A stretch of DNA of 64,000 nucleotides from Wolinella succinogenes DSM 1740 (GCF_000196135.1 NC_005090.1:1064001-1128000), one strand, 5' to 3'; numbered from the stretch's first letter, positions 7,413 to 16,394 are shown. Numbers and translations: made by a program. The notes: generated from the sequence alone by a model not told the origin.

Positions 7413-7501
7413 GCCTTTAAGAAATGGCCCCTAGGACGACCTAGAGGGTGACTTCACCGATGATGGGACGACCCAAATCCAAACCCCAAAGAGGAACCAC
7501 T

Positions 7502-10500
7502 ATGTTTCAAAAGGTTTTGATTGCCAATCGTGGCGAGATTGCCTGCCGCATCATACGCACACTTCAACACCTCCAAATCGCTTCTGTGGCGATCTATACG
7601 GACGCTGATGCCGATTCTTTGCATGTGGATTTGGCGGATGAGGCCTATTGTATTGGAGAATCTCTTGTGAGTGAGAGTTATCTTCAAGGGGCAAAAATCT
7701 TAGAGATTGCCAAGCGAAGCGGAGCGGAAGCGATTCATCCCGGATATGGATTTTTGAGTGAAAATGCCGCCTTTGCCAGAGCTTGCGAGAGAGAGGGAAT
7801 CGTCTTTATCGGACCTAGACCCGAACAGATGGAATCCTTTGGGCTCAAACACACCGCCAGAGAGCTGGCGATTCAAAGCGGAGTGCCACTGCTTCCGGGG
7901 TCGGGGCTTTTGAGTGATCTCTTGGAGGCCAAGAGTGAAGCCAAGCGTATCGGTTACCCTGTGATGCTCAAAAGTACTGCTGGGGGCGGAGGCATCGGAA
8001 TGCAGCTCTGCTCCAATGAGCAAGAGCTAGAAGAATCGTTCCTCACGGTGAAGCGGTTGAGCGAGAATCACTTCGCCAATAGCGGAGTTTTTTTGGAAAA
8101 ATATGTGAGCACGGCACACCATATTGAGGTGCAGGTTTTTGGAGATAGGAAGGGAAAAGTGACGATTCTAGGGGATCGGGACTGTTCGCTTCAGCGCCGA
8201 AACCAAAAAGTGGTCGAGGAGACTCCTGCGCCTCACCTAAGCCAAGAGTGCCGAGAATCGCTCTATGCGTGCGCCAAGAAGCTCATGGAGAGTGTCTCTT
8301 ATCTCTCGGCGGGCACGGTAGAGTTCATCTACGATCCTCTAGAACAAAAGTTCTACTTTTTGGAGGTGAACACTCGATTGCAGGTGGAGCATGGAATCAC
8401 CGAAGAGGTGAGTGGGGTGGATTTGGTGGAGTGGATGGTGCATCAAGCCTATGGACTAGACCCCTCTAGTCCAATCACTCCCCAAGGTCACGCAATCGAG
8501 GTGCGCCTTTATGCCGAAGACCCCGCGAAAAACTTCCAGCCAAGCTCAGGGCTTTTAAGTGAAGTTCGATTCCCCAAAGGGGTGCGATGTGACACTTTCG
8601 TGCGAACGGGGGTGGAGGTCTCTCCCTATTATGACCCTATGATTGCCAAGCTCATTGTCAAAGGAGAGAGTCGAGAGGAAGCGATAGAGAAGCTCTCCCA
8701 AGCCCTTCAAGAGACCAAAGTGGAAGGAATCGTGACCAACTTGGACTACCTTCTTGGTGTCACCCAGTCGGAGACTTTTTTGAAAGGGGCGCAGAGCACG
8801 AGATTCTTGAATGATTTTGTCGTGGAGGGGAGGGGGATTGATATCCTCTCTCCGGGAGCCCAAACGAGTGTACAAGATTATCCGGGTCGTGAAGGGTATT
8901 GGGATGTGGGAGTGCCTCCCTCGGGGGCTTTTGATTCTTTGAGTTTTCGCTACGCCAATGCGCTGGTAGGGAATCATCTAGAGGCGGCAGGCTTGGAGAT
9001 GGTGATGAGCGGGCCAACACTACGATTCAACCAAGAGGCGATCATAGCGCTATGCGGAGCGGAGATTCAAGCCGAGCTTGAGGGGCAGATCGTGCCGATG
9101 AATAAGGCCATGTTGATTCCCAAAGGAGCCACGCTCAAGCTCAAAAAAATCCAAGGCGCAGGGCTGCGTGCCTATTTGGCAATTCGCGGGGGGATTGATG
9201 TGCCTCTCTATCTAGGGAGTCGTTCCACCTTCACCTTGGGGCGTTTTGGAGGCCATGCGGGAAGGAATCTTGTCGCAGGAGATCGGCTCAAGGTGGCTAG
9301 CATGATGCAGGGGGAGGCGAGGTTTGAGGTTTGTGCTCCCATGCGCCCTTGGGGCGAACTCTGGGAGATTGGCGTGCTCTATGGTCCTCATGGGGCGCCT
9401 GATTTTTTCACCAATAAAGATATAGAGCGATTCTTTGAGGCGGAGTGGGAGGTGCATTTCAATTCCAACCGCACAGGTGTGCGCCTCATTGGCCCTAAGC
9501 CTGATTGGGCGAGGAGAGATGGGGGCGAGGCGGGCTTGCATCCCTCTAATATTCACGACAATGCCTACGCCATTGGGGCGGTCGATTTCACGGGGGATAT
9601 GCCTGTGATTTTGGGGCCTGATGGGCCAAGCCTTGGAGGGTTTGTCTGCCCTGTGAGTGTGGTGAGTGCGGAGTGGTGGAAGATTGGACAGCTCAAAGCA
9701 GGGGATAGAGTGAGATTCATCCCTATTGCCCATGAGGATGCCCTAGCGATGCTTGATGCGCAAGAGGAGGCGATCCAAAATCTCGCTCCTTATGATGAGC
9801 GCCCCTTTTTGAGGGCTCTTGCGCCCACCACGCCTAGACTCTATGAGGAGGAGGGCGAAGGGGAGCTCCCTGCGCTTGTGGTGCGCCAAAGCGGAGACGC
9901 CTATCTTTTGGTGGAGTATGGAGAGATGACGCTGGATATTGCGCGGAGATTTCGTGTGCATCTGCTCATGGAGGCGCTCCAAAAGAGTCAGATTCAAGGA
10001 ATCATCGATATCACTCCGGGAATTCGCTCGCTCCAAATTCACTTCAATCCCAAAATCTGCGACCGAGGAGAGCTCATTGAGCGGCTCAAGAGGATTGAGC
10101 GCAATCTCCCCTCAGCTGATGAGATGGAAGTCCCCTCTCGAACGCTCTATCTGCCGCTCTCATGGGATGACCCTGCCACTAAAGCAGCGATAGAGAAGTA
10201 TATGACCACCGTGCGACCCGATGCGCCTTGGTGTCCGAGCAATATTGAATTTATTCGCCGAATCAATGGACTATCGAGTATAGAAGAGGTGAAGCGAATC
10301 GTCTTTGAGGCGAGCTATCTTGTGATGGGCTTAGGAGATGTCTATTTGGGCGCTCCTGTGGCGACTCCGCTAGACCCTAGGCATCGACTCATCACCACCA
10401 AGTACAATCCAGCGCGCACTTGGACACCCGAAAATGCCGTGGGAATCGGGGGAGCGTATATGTGCGTCTATGGGATGGAGGGGCCGGGGGGCTATCAGTT

Positions 10501-11104
10501 TGTTGGGCGAACAGTGCAAATGTGGAATCGCTACCCTAAAGAGGGTGATTTTGTCGAGGGCAAACCTTGGCTTTTGCGCTTTTTTGATCAGATTCGATTC
10601 TATGAGGTGAGCGCTGAGGAGCTTTTGCGTTTGAGGGAGGAGTTTCCTAGGGGGCGCGTGAAGCTTAGAGTTGAGGAGGGGAGTTTTAGCCTTAGGGCGT
10701 ATCAAGCGTTTTTGTGTGAACATCAAAGCTCCATCGAGGCATTCAAGCGCACCCAGCAGAGCGCCTTTGAAGAGGAGCGGCTCATGTGGGAGCGCACGGG
10801 CTTGGCTAATTTCAACGCCCAAGGAGAGGCGCTGGAGTCAGAGAGTCAAGAATCGCTAGATCTTCCTCAAGGGGTTGTCCAAGTGGAATCCCCATTGCAG
10901 GGGAATCTATGGAAGATTCTTGTCCAAGAGGGCGAGAGGGTGAGCGAGGGGCAGGTGGTGATGATCTCTGAATCAATGAAGATGGAGATTCCTATCGAGG
11001 CGAGCGAGAGTGGCACAGTGGTCAAAGTGCTTGTGAAAGAGGGAGAGAATCTCCATGCAGGCAAGGGGCTTTTGCTCCTTGAAGTTGAGAATTCAAAGGC
11101 ATAA
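7502..11104 (+). CDS. Biotin-dependent urea/guanidine carboxylase (guanidine carboxylase by context)
   Basis: A 1200-residue fusion. Domains in order: biotin carboxylase with start FQKVLIANRGEIACRI and ATP-grasp loop GGGGIGM near residue 160; KipA/AHS2-type carboxyltransferase half from about 460 (SPGAQTSVQDYPGREGYWD); KipI/AHS1-type half from about 775 to 1040; and a C-terminal biotin carrier with SESMKME, the biotin lysine being about residue 1160. It uses ATP and bicarbonate to carboxylate urea or guanidine. The guanidine-I riboswitch and both DUF1989 genes point to guanidine. The ATG at 7502 is chosen over an in-frame ATG at 7448 because it has AGAGGA upstream and begins the conserved domain. 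An 89-bp gap separates it from the previous gene. Confidence 0.92.
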   Translation: MFQKVLIANRGEIACRIIRTLQHLQIASVAIYTDADADSLHVDLADEAYCIGESLVSESYLQGAKILEIAKRSGAEAIHPGYGFLSENAAFARACEREGIVFIGPRPEQMESFGLKHTARELAIQSGVPLLPGSGLLSDLLEAKSEAKRIGYPVMLKSTAGGGGIGMQLCSNEQELEESFLTVKRLSENHFANSGVFLEKYVSTAHHIEVQVFGDRKGKVTILGDRDCSLQRRNQKVVEETPAPHLSQECRESLYACAKKLMESVSYLSAGTVEFIYDPLEQKFYFLEVNTRLQVEHGITEEVSGVDLVEWMVHQAYGLDPSSPITPQGHAIEVRLYAEDPAKNFQPSSGLLSEVRFPKGVRCDTFVRTGVEVSPYYDPMIAKLIVKGESREEAIEKLSQALQETKVEGIVTNLDYLLGVTQSETFLKGAQSTRFLNDFVVEGRGIDILSPGAQTSVQDYPGREGYWDVGVPPSGAFDSLSFRYANALVGNHLEAAGLEMVMSGPTLRFNQEAIIALCGAEIQAELEGQIVPMNKAMLIPKGATLKLKKIQGAGLRAYLAIRGGIDVPLYLGSRSTFTLGRFGGHAGRNLVAGDRLKVASMMQGEARFEVCAPMRPWGELWEIGVLYGPHGAPDFFTNKDIERFFEAEWEVHFNSNRTGVRLIGPKPDWARRDGGEAGLHPSNIHDNAYAIGAVDFTGDMPVILGPDGPSLGGFVCPVSVVSAEWWKIGQLKAGDRVRFIPIAHEDALAMLDAQEEAIQNLAPYDERPFLRALAPTTPRLYEEEGEGELPALVVRQSGDAYLLVEYGEMTLDIARRFRVHLLMEALQKSQIQGIIDITPGIRSLQIHFNPKICDRGELIERLKRIERNLPSADEMEVPSRTLYLPLSWDDPATKAAIEKYMTTVRPDAPWCPSNIEFIRRINGLSSIEEVKRIVFEASYLVMGLGDVYLGAPVATPLDPRHRLITTKYNPARTWTPENAVGIGGAYMCVYGMEGPGGYQFVGRTVQMWNRYPKEGDFVEGKPWLLRFFDQIRFYEVSAEELLRLREEFPRGRVKLRVEEGSFSLRAYQAFLCEHQSSIEAFKRTQQSAFEEERLMWERTGLANFNAQGEALESESQESLDLPQGVVQVESPLQGNLWKILVQEGERVSEGQVVMISESMKMEIPIEASESGTVVKVLVKEGENLHAGKGLLLLEVENSKA

Positions 11105-11106
11105 AT

Positions 11107-11991
11107 ATGGAATCAAGAGCGGCTGTGGGTGTGCTTTTTGGGGCTTCGATTCTTTGGGGGCTCTCTTGGATGCCTCTTAAGTATCTCTATTCGCTAGGGA
11201 TTGGCGGATTGACTCTTGGGGTGGGGGCTTATGGAATTTTGACTCTGCTCTTTGGCGCAAGCCTCTATGGCGCGCGACCCTTTTTGAGCTCTTGGGTGAA
11301 GCCTCTCCTTTGTGTGGCGTTTCTTGGAGGGGGCGCAAATCTCGCCTTCTCTTACGCGCTCATTCATGGCGAGGTGATTCGCGTGATGGCGCTCTTTTAT
11401 CTCTTGCCCTTGTGGGGCGTGCTAGGGGGGAAGATATTCCTTGGCGAGCGCGTGGATGGATGGAGAATCTTGGGTGCCTTTTTGGCGCTTGTAGGGGCGT
11501 TTTGGGTGGTGGGAGGCACCAAAGTGTTTGAGGGGGAATTCTCCTTTATTGACCTTATTGCTCTCCTCTCTGGCGTTCTATTTGCGGGGAACAATATCGC
11601 CTTTAGAGGATTAGAGGTGGTGAGTCTTAGGGCAAAGCTTGGGGCGATGTTTGGTGGATGTTTTGCGCTTTCGTTCTTTTTGCTGCTCCTTGGAGTGGAG
11701 CCATTTCCTTATGAGATTCCTTGGGAATCGTGGGGATTTTTGGCGCTTTATGCGCTCTTTTGGCTTCTGCTTGCCAATCTTGGCTCGCAGTGGGGCGTGA
11801 CTCAGATGGAGGCGGGGCGCTCTTCAATCATCATCATTACAGAGCTTATTGTGGCGACCCTCTCCGCAGCGATTTGGCTAGGGGAGCGACTCCAGTCATG
11901 GGAGCTAATTGGAGGAATTTGCATTGTGACAAGCGCTTTGATGGAAGCGTTTAGGAGCCAAGAAACGCCAAAAAAAGGAGAAAATCGATGA
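11107..11991 (+). CDS. EamA/DMT-family membrane transporter
   Basis: A 294-residue protein with about ten hydrophobic segments forming two EamA repeats: SILWGLSWMPLKYLYSLG near the start and LIALLSGVLFAGNNIAFRGLE near the middle. It sits 2 bp after the carboxylase and overlaps the amidase gene by 4 bp, so it belongs to the operon. DMT carriers mostly export amines or metabolites. A role in guanidine or product efflux, or in uptake, is possible; the sequence does not decide. It is not one of the small SMR guanidinium exporters (about 105 residues). Confidence 0.85.
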   Translation: MESRAAVGVLFGASILWGLSWMPLKYLYSLGIGGLTLGVGAYGILTLLFGASLYGARPFLSSWVKPLLCVAFLGGGANLAFSYALIHGEVIRVMALFYLLPLWGVLGGKIFLGERVDGWRILGAFLALVGAFWVVGGTKVFEGEFSFIDLIALLSGVLFAGNNIAFRGLEVVSLRAKLGAMFGGCFALSFFLLLLGVEPFPYEIPWESWGFLALYALFWLLLANLGSQWGVTQMEAGRSSIIIITELIVATLSAAIWLGERLQSWELIGGICIVTSALMEAFRSQETPKKGENR

Positions 11992-13313
11992 GGATCAAAT
12001 CACTGCTTCAAGCTTACAAAGAGGGGCGAACAACCCCCAGGGAGGTGATGAGAGAGGTGCGGGAGCGCATTAGAGCGCATGAGGAGAATCCTCTCTTTAT
12101 CCATCTTTTGAGCGAGGCGGAGCTAGAGCCCTATTTGAGCGCTCTAGAGCGGAGTGAAGCAAAGAATCTCCCGCTTTTTGGGATTCCTTTTGCCATCAAG
12201 GATAACATCGATTTAGCGGGGATTCCCACTACAGCCGCTTGTCCTAAATATGCCTATGTGCCAGAGCGCTCCGCTTTTGTCGTGCAGAGGCTCATTGAAG
12301 CGGGGGCGATTCCTGTGGGTAAAAGCAATCTTGATCAATTCGCCACGGGTCTTGTGGGGACGCGTTCTCCTTATGGAGCGTGCCGCAATAGCATCGACCC
12401 AGAGTATATTTCAGGGGGCTCTAGCTCAGGAAGTGCAGTGAGTGTGGCGCTAGAGATGGTGAGTTTTTCGCTTGGGACGGATACGGCGGGCTCAGGTCGA
12501 GTGCCTGCTGCGCTCAATGCGATCTTGGGCTTGAAGCCCACCAAGGGTTGGCTTAGCACCCTAGGAGTAGTCCCCGCTTGTCGAAGTCTGGATTGCGTCT
12601 CTATTTTTGCCAAAGAGGGCGAAGAGGTGAGAATGATTCTTGAGGTGGCGGGGGTTTATGATGAGAGCGATCCTTATGCTAGAGAAGAGCGCTCTGTCGC
12701 TCCGCTTGCCCTAAATCCCAAAATCGCCGTGCCGCTTAAGGCTCAGAGAGAGTTTTTGGGTGATAGCGAGTATGAGCGCCTCTTTGAAGAGGCGATTGAG
12801 CGCTTTAGGGCGCTTGGGGCGAGGGTGGAGGAGGTGGATATCTCGCCTTTGATTTTGGCGGCAAAACTCCTTTATGAGGGGCCTTGGGTGAGTGAGCGCT
12901 ATGTGGCGATCCAAGAGTTTTTAGAGAATCAACCTGAGGCGCTTTTGGAGGTGACTAGAGGAATCATCCAAGGCGGAGCCTCTAAGAGTGCAGCGGACTA
13001 CTTCAAGGCAGAGTATCGCCTCATGGAGTGCAAGCGTGAAGCCCAAAAGAGGCTTCAAGGGTTTGATTTTTCTCTATTGCCCACGATTCCTCGACCCTAC
13101 ACGATCAAAGAGGTGGAAGCCGATCCGGTGCGACTTAATAGCCATTTAGGGCACTACACTAATTTTATGAATCTGCTCGATTTGGCGGCCTATGCGATTC
13201 CTGCGGGGTTTCGTCAAGATGGGATTCCTTTTGGAATCACGCTCTTTAGCGAGCCCTTTAGTGAGTCAAGACTGATAGAGGCAGGTGAATATTTTTTGAA
13301 AGGAGTGAGATGA
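11988..13313 (+). CDS. Allophanate hydrolase, amidase domain only
   Basis: A 441-residue amidase-signature enzyme with the catalytic Lys in PFAIKDNIDLAG, the Gly/Ser loop GGSSSGSAVS and the nucleophile region GTDTAGSGRVPAA (Ser-cisSer-Lys triad). It resembles the N-terminal part of AtzF/DUR1,2 allophanate hydrolases, which deaminate allophanate to N-carboxycarbamate. The usual enzyme is about 600 residues because it carries a second C-terminal domain; here that domain is the next gene, overlapping by ATGA. It finishes the pathway from guanidine to ammonia and CO2. Confidence 0.9.
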   Translation: MRIKSLLQAYKEGRTTPREVMREVRERIRAHEENPLFIHLLSEAELEPYLSALERSEAKNLPLFGIPFAIKDNIDLAGIPTTAACPKYAYVPERSAFVVQRLIEAGAIPVGKSNLDQFATGLVGTRSPYGACRNSIDPEYISGGSSSGSAVSVALEMVSFSLGTDTAGSGRVPAALNAILGLKPTKGWLSTLGVVPACRSLDCVSIFAKEGEEVRMILEVAGVYDESDPYAREERSVAPLALNPKIAVPLKAQREFLGDSEYERLFEEAIERFRALGARVEEVDISPLILAAKLLYEGPWVSERYVAIQEFLENQPEALLEVTRGIIQGGASKSAADYFKAEYRLMECKREAQKRLQGFDFSLLPTIPRPYTIKEVEADPVRLNSHLGHYTNFMNLLDLAAYAIPAGFRQDGIPFGITLFSEPFSESRLIEAGEYFLKGVR

Positions 13314-13699
13314 AAAAGATAGAGATTGCCGTTTGCGGTGCACACATGAGGGGCTTGCCGCTCAATCACCAGCTTCTAGCGTTGGGCGGGGAGTTTCTTA
13401 GGGAGGCCAAAACCCTAGCGACCTATCGACTCTATGTAGTTCCTCATAAAGAGCCTGCTAGACCGGGTTTGGTGCGAGATGGTTCAAGCAAGGGGGAGAT
13501 CGAGCTTGAGGTGTGGGCGTTGCCGATAGAGAATTTCGGAGCTTTCATGACTCAAATCGCTTCACCCCTTTGTCTGGGGACGCTTTGGCTAGAGGGAGGC
13601 GAGAGGGTTTGTGGATTTTTGTGTGAGAGCGAAGGGGTGAAGGGAGCTCAAGAGATCACCTCTTTTGGAGGCTGGCGGCACTACCTCGCTTCACTTTAA
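13310..13699 (+). CDS. Separate C-terminal domain of allophanate hydrolase
   Basis: A 129-residue protein matching the C-terminal domain of allophanate hydrolase (MRGLPLNHQL..., TYRLYVVPHKEPARPGLVRDG, and the ending ITSFGGWRHYL). In AtzF-type enzymes this domain completes breakdown of N-carboxycarbamate and helps assembly. Here it is a free-standing gene, its ATG overlapping the amidase TGA by 4 bp, with normal codon use on both sides. The clean overlap argues for a true split rather than a recent frameshift. It is the last gene of the operon. Confidence 0.87.
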   Translation: MKKIEIAVCGAHMRGLPLNHQLLALGGEFLREAKTLATYRLYVVPHKEPARPGLVRDGSSKGEIELEVWALPIENFGAFMTQIASPLCLGTLWLEGGERVCGFLCESEGVKGAQEITSFGGWRHYLASL

Positions 13700-13724
13700 G
13701 ACTCTTTTTAGCCCATTCAAACTA

Positions 13725-13748
13725 ATATATGAACAACAATTCATATAT
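13725..13748 (+). promoter_or_regulatory. Perfect palindromic operator in front of the ArsR gene
   Basis: ATATATGAA (13725-13733) and TTCATATAT (13740-13748) are perfect 9-bp arms around a 6-bp spacer, 20 bp before the regulator start. The ATATGAA half-site pattern is typical of the imperfect 12-2-12 operators of metal-sensing ArsR/SmtB/CadC proteins. It probably lets the regulator repress its own gene and the ATPase behind it. Confidence 0.75.
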
Positions 13749-13768
13749 TCATACGAAGGAGTTTTGGA

Positions 13769-14146
13769 ATGGGCGAAGATCGTTGCGATTGCAACACGGT
13801 GCACTTTGGGATTGTCGCAGAGGTGAGGCGAAAAATGCCTCTAGAAGAGCAGCTCTATGATTTGGCGGAGCTTTTTAAGGTGTTTGGCGACACCACAAGA
13901 GTGAAGATTCTCTCAGCACTCTTTGAATCGGAGCTATGCGTTTGCGACATCGCCGATCTGCTTGGCATGACTCAGTCGGCCATCTCTCACCAACTCCGTG
14001 TCCTCCGACAAGCTAGGCTTGTCAAACCCCGCAAAGAAGGCAAAGTCGTCTTCTATTCTCTAGATGATGAACACATCAAAAATATCTTTGACCAAGGCAT
14101 GGAGCACATTTTGGAGCGACAAGGGGGCGAATATGGAGAAGCTTGA
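13769..14146 (+). CDS. ArsR/SmtB-family metal-responsive repressor (CadC-like)
   Basis: A 125-residue winged-helix protein: KVFGDTTRVKILSALFESELCVCDIADLLGMTQSAISHQLRVLR covers helices 2-5 with the HTH at SAISHQL. The ELCVCDI segment gives the Cys-x-Cys site of CadC/ArsR sensors, and the N-terminal Cys residues in DRCDCNTVHF may add ligands, as in CadC. C-terminal residues HIKNIFDQGMEH resemble the alpha5 metal site. It precedes and overlaps the P-type ATPase gene, so it likely represses efflux until Cd, Zn or Pb binds. Confidence 0.9.
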   Translation: MGEDRCDCNTVHFGIVAEVRRKMPLEEQLYDLAELFKVFGDTTRVKILSALFESELCVCDIADLLGMTQSAISHQLRVLRQARLVKPRKEGKVVFYSLDDEHIKNIFDQGMEHILERQGGEYGEA

Positions 14147-16256
14147 AGGCGCTCGATTCTGCCTTGAGGGGCTCAACTGCGCCCACTGCGCGGGGAAGAT
14201 TGAAGAAGAGATTGGAACGCTCTCTGGCGTGAAGAGCGCACGAGTCGATTTTGCCCAACAGAGATTAGTGCTAGAGACGCTAGAGGGCGAAGGGGAGCGA
14301 ATCTTTGAGGAGGCAAAGCGCCTCATCAAAGAGATTGAGCCTCATGTCACGCTGCTTAAACAGGAGGAGGCAGGGCATGGACGAGAGGGAGAGCTTGCCC
14401 TCAAAGAGGCACTGAAATCCCCTCGATTCCTTCTTTTTGCTCTAGGGAGCCTCTTTTTTGCTCTTGCGGTGTTTCCCAAGGCAGACCCTTCATGGGATGT
14501 TTGGATCTATCTGGTGGCCTATGGACTTATCGGGGGCGAGATTCTCCTGTTGGCGTTTAGGAACATCTTGCGGGGTCAGGTTTTTGATGAGAATTTTTTG
14601 ATGAGTCTTGCCACCATCGGGGCGTTTGCCATCGGGGAGTATCCTGAGGGGGTGGCGGTGATGTTCTTCTATCGCATCGGCGAATTCTTCCAAGATTTGG
14701 CGGTGGAGCGCTCTCGTAAATCAATCACCTCTTTGATGGGAATCCGCCCTGAGTTTGCTCGCCTCAAAGAGGGTGAGGAGCTCTTGGAGGTTGAGCCCGC
14801 TTCCGTTTTAGTGGGAAGCACGATCTTGGTGCGCCCTGGGGAGCGCGTGCCCCTAGATGGAGTGATCCTCCTAGGGAATTCCACGCTTGACCTCTCCGCA
14901 CTCACAGGAGAATCGCTCCCTAAAGAGGTGAGCGCAGGCGATGAGATTCTCTCAGGTGCAATCAATAAAACAGGGGTTTTGGAGGTGCGCACCACAAAGA
15001 GTTTTGGCGAATCAACCGTGGCAAAGATACTTGATCTCGTTCAAAACGCTAGTGCCAAAAAGGCTAAGACGGAGCAATTCATCACGAAATTTGCCCGCTA
15101 CTATACGCCTTTTGTGGTGATTTCGGCAGTTTTGTTGGCCTTTTTGCCTCCTTTGTTGATTGAAGGGGCGCTTTTGGAGGAGTGGTTTAGGCGTTCGCTC
15201 GTTTTCCTCGTCGTCTCTTGCCCTTGCGCGCTGGTCGTCTCCATCCCTCTCACCTTTTTTGCAGGAATCGGAGGGGCATCCAAAGCAGGAATCCTCATCA
15301 AGGGGGGTAACTTCCTTGAGGCGCTTCATGAGGTGGATACAGTGGTGTTTGACAAGACGGGTACCCTCACGAAAGGTTTCTTTGAGGTCGCTGAGACAGT
15401 AGCCATGGAGGGCTTCTCCAAAGAGGAGGTGCTCGCTCTTGCCTCCAGCGTGGAATCTCACTCCAATCACCCTATCGCCCTCTCTATCAAGCGAGCCTCG
15501 CAAGCGAGCCAAAAGGTCGAAGTGAGCGACTATCAAGAGCTCTCTGGCTATGGCGTGAGCGCCAAAGTGGAGGGGAGAATCGTGTTGGCAGGGAATGCGA
15601 AGCTCATGAAAGAGCAAGGGGTGAGTATCCCTTCGGGGATGAGTGATGAGACGCTTGTCTATGTGGCCTTGGAGGGGCGATTGGCGGGTTATTTGATTCT
15701 TCGTGATGAGATCAAACCCGAAGCCGCTAGCCTCATTGAGCGCCTCAAAAATCTAGGAATCAAGCAGCTTGTCATGCTCACGGGTGACAAAAAAGAGAGC
15801 GCGCAAAAGGTCGCCCAAGCCATTGGGATCACCTCTTTTGAGGCCGAACTTCTCCCTCATGAGAAAGTGGAGCGCTTCGAGGCTCTCTTGGGCGCGCGTG
15901 CCACGCAAGGCAAAAGCGTCTTTGTGGGGGATGGAATCAATGATGCGCCCGTGTTGGCGCTAAGCGATGTGGGGATTGCCATGGGGGGCGTAGGATCGGA
16001 TGCGGCGATTGAGGCGGCAGATGTGGTGATCATGAATGATGAGATTGGCAAGGTTGCCACCGCCATTGCCATCGCTCAAAAGACGCACACGATTGTTTGG
16101 CAGAACATCATTTTTGCTCTTGGGGTCAAAGGAGCGATTCTTATCATGGGTGCCTTTGGGGTGGCAACCATGTGGGAAGCGGTCTTTGGAGATGTGGGCG
16201 TGGCGCTGATTGCAGTGCTCAATGCCACTAGAGTGATGAACCTCAAAGAATCTTAA
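14133..16256 (+). CDS. Heavy-metal P1B-type ATPase (Zn/Cd/Pb exporter)
   Basis: A 707-residue pump. One N-terminal HMA domain has the metal site GLNCAHC (residues about 14-19). Further on are membrane segments, the CPC translocation motif in VVSCPCALVVS (about 363), the phosphorylation site DKTGTLT (about 407), SNHPIA in the nucleotide domain, and the GDGINDAP hinge. The CPC motif plus a CadC-like regulator indicate Zn, Cd or Pb rather than Cu. The ATG at 14133 overlaps the regulator gene by 14 bp; an upstream in-frame ATG at 14064 would lie deep inside that gene and is rejected. Confidence 0.92.
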   Translation: MEKLEGARFCLEGLNCAHCAGKIEEEIGTLSGVKSARVDFAQQRLVLETLEGEGERIFEEAKRLIKEIEPHVTLLKQEEAGHGREGELALKEALKSPRFLLFALGSLFFALAVFPKADPSWDVWIYLVAYGLIGGEILLLAFRNILRGQVFDENFLMSLATIGAFAIGEYPEGVAVMFFYRIGEFFQDLAVERSRKSITSLMGIRPEFARLKEGEELLEVEPASVLVGSTILVRPGERVPLDGVILLGNSTLDLSALTGESLPKEVSAGDEILSGAINKTGVLEVRTTKSFGESTVAKILDLVQNASAKKAKTEQFITKFARYYTPFVVISAVLLAFLPPLLIEGALLEEWFRRSLVFLVVSCPCALVVSIPLTFFAGIGGASKAGILIKGGNFLEALHEVDTVVFDKTGTLTKGFFEVAETVAMEGFSKEEVLALASSVESHSNHPIALSIKRASQASQKVEVSDYQELSGYGVSAKVEGRIVLAGNAKLMKEQGVSIPSGMSDETLVYVALEGRLAGYLILRDEIKPEAASLIERLKNLGIKQLVMLTGDKKESAQKVAQAIGITSFEAELLPHEKVERFEALLGARATQGKSVFVGDGINDAPVLALSDVGIAMGGVGSDAAIEAADVVIMNDEIGKVATAIAIAQKTHTIVWQNIIFALGVKGAILIMGAFGVATMWEAVFGDVGVALIAVLNATRVMNLKES

Positions 16257-16271
16257 TCACTTCTATCTGCT

Positions 16272-16297
16272 CCAAATCCCTTGTTTCAGGGGTTTGG
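16272..16297 (+). terminator. Probable terminator after the metal ATPase
   Basis: CCAAATCCCT (16272-16281) pairs with AGGGGTTTGG (16288-16297) over 10 bp with one G-T pair and a 6-base loop. Only a short T tract follows at 16304-16307, so strength is uncertain. Confidence 0.5.
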
Positions 16298-16340
16298 ACG
16301 CGCTTTTAATTCCTGCCCTATTTTTCATCACACCCCCCTC

Positions 16341-16369
16341 TTGACATTCTCAGAGCTTTTCTTTAGAAT
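16341..16369 (+). promoter_or_regulatory. Sigma-70 promoter of the TonB-dependent uptake operon
   Basis: TTGACA at 16341-16346 and TAGAAT at 16364-16369 are 17 bp apart, a near-consensus promoter. The start would be at about 16376, inside the palindrome that follows, so a bound regulator would block it. Confidence 0.75.
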
Positions 16370-16370
16370 C

Positions 16371-16394
16371 CGTTATATTTAAAAATATATAACG
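16371..16394 (+). promoter_or_regulatory. ModE-like operator palindrome
   Basis: CGTTATAT (16371-16378) and ATATAACG (16387-16394) are perfect inverted arms with an 8-bp spacer. The right half with flanks, TATATAACGAT at 16386-16396, equals the right half of the enterobacterial ModE consensus. ModE also acts in Campylobacter jejuni. The site covers the predicted transcription start, as expected for molybdate- or tungstate-dependent repression. Match is by eye; no ModE gene is in the window. Confidence 0.7.

Noticed and set aside
7448-7501. Upstream start of the guanidine carboxylase
   Set aside because: The added 18 residues are not part of the conserved biotin carboxylase start and lack a ribosome site; the ATG at 7502 has both.
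7502-11104. Reading the enzyme as a urea carboxylase for urea use
   Set aside because: The guanidine-I riboswitch and both DUF1989 genes fit guanidine better; urea as a side substrate is not excluded.
13300-13320. Frameshift breaking one allophanate hydrolase gene
   Set aside because: The ATGA overlap with intact reading on both sides looks like a natural gene boundary. Kept open as a check.
16371-16394. NikR or Fur box in front of the uptake operon
   Set aside because: The half-sites and flank agree with ModE in base order; the spacing and bases do not match known Helicobacter NikR or Fur patterns as well.
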